This document shows, in pieces, positions 13,635-16,312 of a DNA stretch of 16,312 bases. The position numbers and the translations under genes were made by a program. The notes under the pieces were generated by a model. That model worked only from the letters and a program-made list of their open reading frames with translations, searched no databases and was not told the DNA's origin. Every line of letters begins with the position of its first letter. The first letter of the stretch is position 1. This DNA comes from FEN-987 sp035524675 (GTDB taxonomy: Archaea > Thermoproteota > Bathyarchaeia > 40CM-2-53-6): contig DATKOK010000025.1 of the NCBI GenBank assembly GCA_035524675.1, forward strand, positions 1 to 16,312. Direction: 5' to 3'.

Positions 13635-15443
13635 TTGACGAGGCCTCGGGGGGGGAGTGCGTTGACAACGAGCTTGGCGATCATAGATGAGATCCTATCC
13701 AAGAGACCGGATCTCTCCGCAGAACAGGTTCGCGCCCTTATTGAGGAAAAGAAGAGAGAACTTCCAAACTTCCTTTCAGACGAAGGAGCCGCTCGACTTG
13801 TGGCTGAAGAATTACTCATTAAAACGAGTGGAACTCAACTAGGGCGAATGCGAATTAGAGATCTGGTCAACGGATTAAATGACGTAGCCATTTCTGGCCG
13901 AATACTTGCAGCTTGGCCCCCTCAAGCTTTCCAGCGCAGAGACGGCAGCTCCGGACAAGTCATGCGCCTGATCATCCTAGATCGAAGTGGTAGAGTCCGT
14001 TGTGCTCTATGGGACCGACATGCCGATACGATGTCTAAGCGTAACCTGCAAGGAGGAATTATCAGAATAGGACACGCGTATACTCGTCAAGGACTTGCTG
14101 GAGACGTAGAGGTACATGCAGGTGATCGAAGTATAGTTGAACTCAACCCACAAGAAATGCCCACTACAGACTTTCCTGACTTTCGAGAACTATTCTCATC
14201 AATAAACGAGATCCCAAGCGAATCAAGTCAGGTAAACGTAGTCGGAGTTGTCCAGGTAGAACCGCGAAAACATTCGTTCACGAAGGGTGATCGAACCGGC
14301 ACCGTTCTTAACACGATCATAGCCGATCAATCGGCCCAAATCCCGTTAGTAGCATGGAACGATCGAGCGGAGGAACTACAGGATCTAAAGAAAGGCGATA
14401 TTTTGCAAATCGTAAATGCTCGGTCAAGATTGAACCAAAACGCAAAGCTCGAGCTACACATAGAAACCAGATGTTTGGTCTCAGTGCTACATCAACCACC
14501 AGACTACCTCAAATTGCCGGCTGAGAGTCAAATCTCTAGAATTGCAGATCTGACAGTACACAGCTCCCTTGTGGACTTGATCGTGACCGTAATATCAAAA
14601 AGCGAAATTCGAGAAGTCAGGCGATCCACGGGAGAGATGCTGAAAGTTTCGTCGATTCTCGTTGGCGATGAAACAGGCATAATCATGCTGACGCTATGGG
14701 ACGATAAGTCTGAGCTGGTAGGGAATTACGTTGAGGGGGAAACCCTCCATTTGCACGGAGTTACTGTGCGTGAGAGACTCGGCGATCTTCAGTTAAATCT
14801 GGGGAAATCTGGCCAATTAGAAAAGGTGCATGTAGTCCAGAAATTAATTCCACCAACACGCCTAGATGGACTCGCGGCGGCCAAGGGCTTAGTGACGGTA
14901 GAGGGCAACATAATTGATCAGCCCGTGGTTCGACAAGTATCAACTGACAAAAATGAGACCATAGACGTCGCTTCATTCATGCTAAAGGGAGAGACCGGAT
15001 CGGCGCGAGTTACCCTCTGGCGCGATCACGCTAAGTTGGCGACCCAACTTATCCCCAATCGTCGATTGCGAGTGACGGGAGTACGAATTCGGCCGGGATT
15101 GAATGGCCAAATGGAATTGAGCTCGATTCCGCTCACTAAAATCAGTATACTCCCTGCTCGAGTGGAGAAACCCGCTTGGGAAGACATACGCAAAATAATC
15201 AGTCTCGAAGGCGGAATAGCGTCATGGATAAAGGGTCAAGTTATCCAAGTTGCAAACGATAAAATTCGGATCGACGATGGAACGGCTGTAATTGATGTAT
15301 TGTGCAACAAGACCGTTTCTGATCAAATTGCAGTCGTCCTAGATGCGATTGTAGGCAAGGAGCTAGAGATCTACGGCACCACAGAACATGATAATGACAA
15401 GCTCATATTCAAAGCAACGAAGATTCTGAACATGGATAAATGA
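13635..15443 (+). CDS. Replication protein A, large subunit with about five OB folds
   Basis: This 602-residue protein has a helical N-terminal region (RPDLSAEQVRALIEEKKREL) and then serial OB folds at about 62-170, 185-285, 295-390, 400-495 and 510-600. Each of the first four has the recurring strand ending in ALWDRHA, VAWNDRAEE, LTLWDDKSE or VTLWRDHA, typical of archaeal RPA. There is no CxxC zinc finger, unlike some euryarchaeal forms. RPA coats single-stranded DNA in replication, repair and recombination. Start choice is uncertain. TTG at 13635 is the longest; TTG at 13662 follows a GGAG by four bases; TTG at 13674 is also possible. An ATG at 13622 would be in frame if the eight-G run at 13648-13655 had one G fewer. 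Confidence 0.92.
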   Translation: MTRPRGGSALTTSLAIIDEILSKRPDLSAEQVRALIEEKKRELPNFLSDEGAARLVAEELLIKTSGTQLGRMRIRDLVNGLNDVAISGRILAAWPPQAFQRRDGSSGQVMRLIILDRSGRVRCALWDRHADTMSKRNLQGGIIRIGHAYTRQGLAGDVEVHAGDRSIVELNPQEMPTTDFPDFRELFSSINEIPSESSQVNVVGVVQVEPRKHSFTKGDRTGTVLNTIIADQSAQIPLVAWNDRAEELQDLKKGDILQIVNARSRLNQNAKLELHIETRCLVSVLHQPPDYLKLPAESQISRIADLTVHSSLVDLIVTVISKSEIREVRRSTGEMLKVSSILVGDETGIIMLTLWDDKSELVGNYVEGETLHLHGVTVRERLGDLQLNLGKSGQLEKVHVVQKLIPPTRLDGLAAAKGLVTVEGNIIDQPVVRQVSTDKNETIDVASFMLKGETGSARVTLWRDHAKLATQLIPNRRLRVTGVRIRPGLNGQMELSSIPLTKISILPARVEKPAWEDIRKIISLEGGIASWIKGQVIQVANDKIRIDDGTAVIDVLCNKTVSDQIAVVLDAIVGKELEIYGTTEHDNDKLIFKATKILNMDK

Positions 15444-15479
15444 CATCTCTTCAGGGATGGAACCCGAATCAAAACTCTA

Positions 15480-15504
15480 ATATTCGCTTCCTATGAGTGA
15501 ATAT
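15480..15504 (+). repeat. Nine-base-pair hairpin downstream of RPA
   Basis: ATATTCGCT (15480-15488) pairs with AGTGAATAT (15496-15504) around a seven-base loop, with one G-T wobble. It lies 37 bases after the RPA stop. No T-run follows immediately, so it may stabilise the 3' end or be chance. Confidence 0.3.
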
Positions 15505-15550
15505 GGTACAAGACTTCAGGGAGTCCATGCAGCCGACATGACGCTGCCAA

Positions 15551-15560
15551 TTTTCGTTTT
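15551..15560 (+). terminator. T-rich tract, possible archaeal terminator for RPA
   Basis: TTTTCGTTTT lies 107 bases past the RPA stop and before the thioredoxin-fold gene. Archaeal termination typically uses U-rich RNA with help from aCPSF1; this is the best such tract in the gap. Confidence 0.3.
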
Positions 15561-15591
15561 CTGAACTAATGAATAGTCGTAGGTAGATATT

Positions 15592-16038
15592 TTGTCACTA
15601 CTTAGAAATGTCATTGGTCCACATCCGAACTTGTGGGATTATGTGAATACCATAAAGAATCCAACAGTGAAGCAGACAATCAAGAAAAGAGTTCAGGAAT
15701 ACCAACCGAAAGCGGAGATAATTGATAATTTCTCGGCTGTGACCGATCGGTACTTTTTCGTGGTATTCGCAACAGAATGGAACGCAGAATGTAGAGCCCA
15801 ATTACCTAATCTTATGAAGGTCTTCGCAGCGGCAAACAATGCCGCAATTAACATCAAAGTCATCGACTTCGACGAAAATCGTGATATTGCAGATGAAATG
15901 AGCGTGCTACGAATTCCGACCATCATCGTCCACGACAAGGCGTGGAAAGAAATAGGTAGATTCATCGAGAAGCCACAAATGGGTGGCACGCTTGAAGAGG
16001 AACTGTGGAAGATAATGAACAAGAATCAACAAAGGTAG
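15592..16038 (+). CDS. Thioredoxin-fold protein with a single active-site cysteine
   Basis: This 148-residue protein has an N-terminal helical segment of about 45 residues and then a thioredoxin fold: YFFVVFATEWNAECRAQLP, NIKVIDFDENRDIADEMSV, and the cis-proline loop LRIPTIIV (Pro109). The usual CxxC is NAEC: the first Cys is Asn64, and only Cys67 remains. It is therefore unlikely to be a normal disulfide reductase. A non-redox, monothiol or binding role is possible. The start TTG at 15592 has TAGGTAG at 15580-15586, with five to seven bases between. There is no signal peptide, so it is cytoplasmic. It converges with the ACT regulator gene, with 21 bases between stops. Confidence 0.83.
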   Translation: MSLLRNVIGPHPNLWDYVNTIKNPTVKQTIKKRVQEYQPKAEIIDNFSAVTDRYFFVVFATEWNAECRAQLPNLMKVFAAANNAAINIKVIDFDENRDIADEMSVLRIPTIIVHDKAWKEIGRFIEKPQMGGTLEEELWKIMNKNQQR

Positions 16039-16059
16039 TTCTAATGAGAAAAGTATCGA

Positions 16060-16312
16060 TCAATAAGTGGAAATCTTGACAATACCCGGAATCTTAAGCA
16101 TCTTTTGAAGAATCGTTCCACTCGGCTGTTTCTCCACGACTAAAGTCAGTTTCGGCTCGGGCGTTAGGTCTGGGTCGTCGGCCACCGCTTGTCTAATCGC
16201 AATATTCTCTTGCGAAACCAACGCAGCAGCTTGCGCTATGATCCCAACTGTATGCGGATCCGCATAAATCTCGATGACGCTATAACCTAGAAACCTAGCA
16301 ATATCGCCCAAA
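16060..16312 (-). CDS. ACT-domain regulator of amino acid metabolism (COG2150-like), 3' part
   Basis: The frame runs from the right edge to a TGA at 16060-16062, 83 residues. It contains a full ACT domain: FLGYSVIEIYADPHTVGII, a helix IAQAAALVSQENIAIRQAVA, DDPDLTPEPKLTLVVEK, and a final helix and strand MLKIPGIVKISTY. The match is to archaeal predicted regulators that have an N-terminal helix-turn-helix-like part followed by ACT; that N-terminal part would lie beyond the window. ACT domains bind amino acids as effectors. A TTG at 16309-16311 could be read as a start, but it lies inside the domain region that family members have preceded by about 80 residues, so the gene is almost certainly cut by the window edge. 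Confidence 0.85.
   Translation of the reverse strand, partial: LGDIARFLGYSVIEIYADPHTVGIIAQAAALVSQENIAIRQAVADDPDLTPEPKLTLVVEKQPSGTILQKMLKIPGIVKISTY

Noticed and set aside
15494..15565. 23-codon frame from ATG at 15494
   Set aside because: It overlaps the hairpin arm, has no ribosome-binding site and no recognisable feature.
1..16312. CRISPR array, transposon or genomic island
   Set aside because: No regularly spaced long repeats, no transposase or integrase, no target-site duplications; gene content is housekeeping.

Overview
The window is archaeal chromosomal DNA. It carries an archaeal gene set: a 20S proteasome beta subunit, the KH-domain beta-CASP nuclease aCPSF1/FttA, an LSm protein, ribosomal protein L37e, an MCT-1-like PUA protein, an Lhr-family helicase, a multi-OB replication protein A, archaeal SepF and a COG2150-type ACT regulator. 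Several genes have recognisable TATA-like elements about 25-30 bases before a plausible transcript start. A TACK-group archaeon (Nitrososphaeria/Bathyarchaeia-like) is my best inference; the sequence alone does not settle it. I see no transposase, integrase, CRISPR array, rRNA or tRNA, and no sign of an island. This is mainly a housekeeping and information-processing region.

Layout. At 1-135 is the tail of an unrecognised plus-strand gene, facing a TauE/SafE permease (171-950, minus). A 36-residue zinc-finger protein (1171-1281) follows. A non-coding stretch (1282-1579) holds short direct repeats, a TATA-like box and a strong hairpin. Next are a site-2-type membrane protease with CBS domains and a zinc ribbon (1580-2839, minus), a class V aminotransferase (2996-4069) and a long FKBP prolyl isomerase (4166-4933). 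At 4991-6571 are translation and cell-division genes: an lsm-rpl37e operon on minus, divergent from the PUA protein, then SepF, which converges with aCPSF1. aCPSF1 and psmB form a minus-strand operon (6569-9194). psmB is divergent from a SWIM zinc-finger protein. Between them lies a 45-base cluster of four perfect palindromes.

From 9840 come a single-membrane-span small protein and the Lhr helicase. Two small minus-strand genes follow (an unknown 102-residue protein and an EF-Tu-domain-2-like protein). Last are the five-OB-fold RPA, a thioredoxin-fold protein with only one active-site cysteine, and the 3' part of an ACT-domain regulator running off the right edge.

How the genes fit together. 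Most products act on RNA or DNA: aCPSF1 in transcription termination and RNA cleavage, LSm and Lhr in RNA handling, L37e and the PUA protein in translation, RPA on single-stranded DNA. Protein quality control is also represented (proteasome, S2P-like protease, FKBP). About half of the start codons I favour are TTG. The least explained parts are the palindrome cluster upstream of psmB, the repeat/TATA/hairpin unit at 1428-1530, and the two small proteins of 36 residues.
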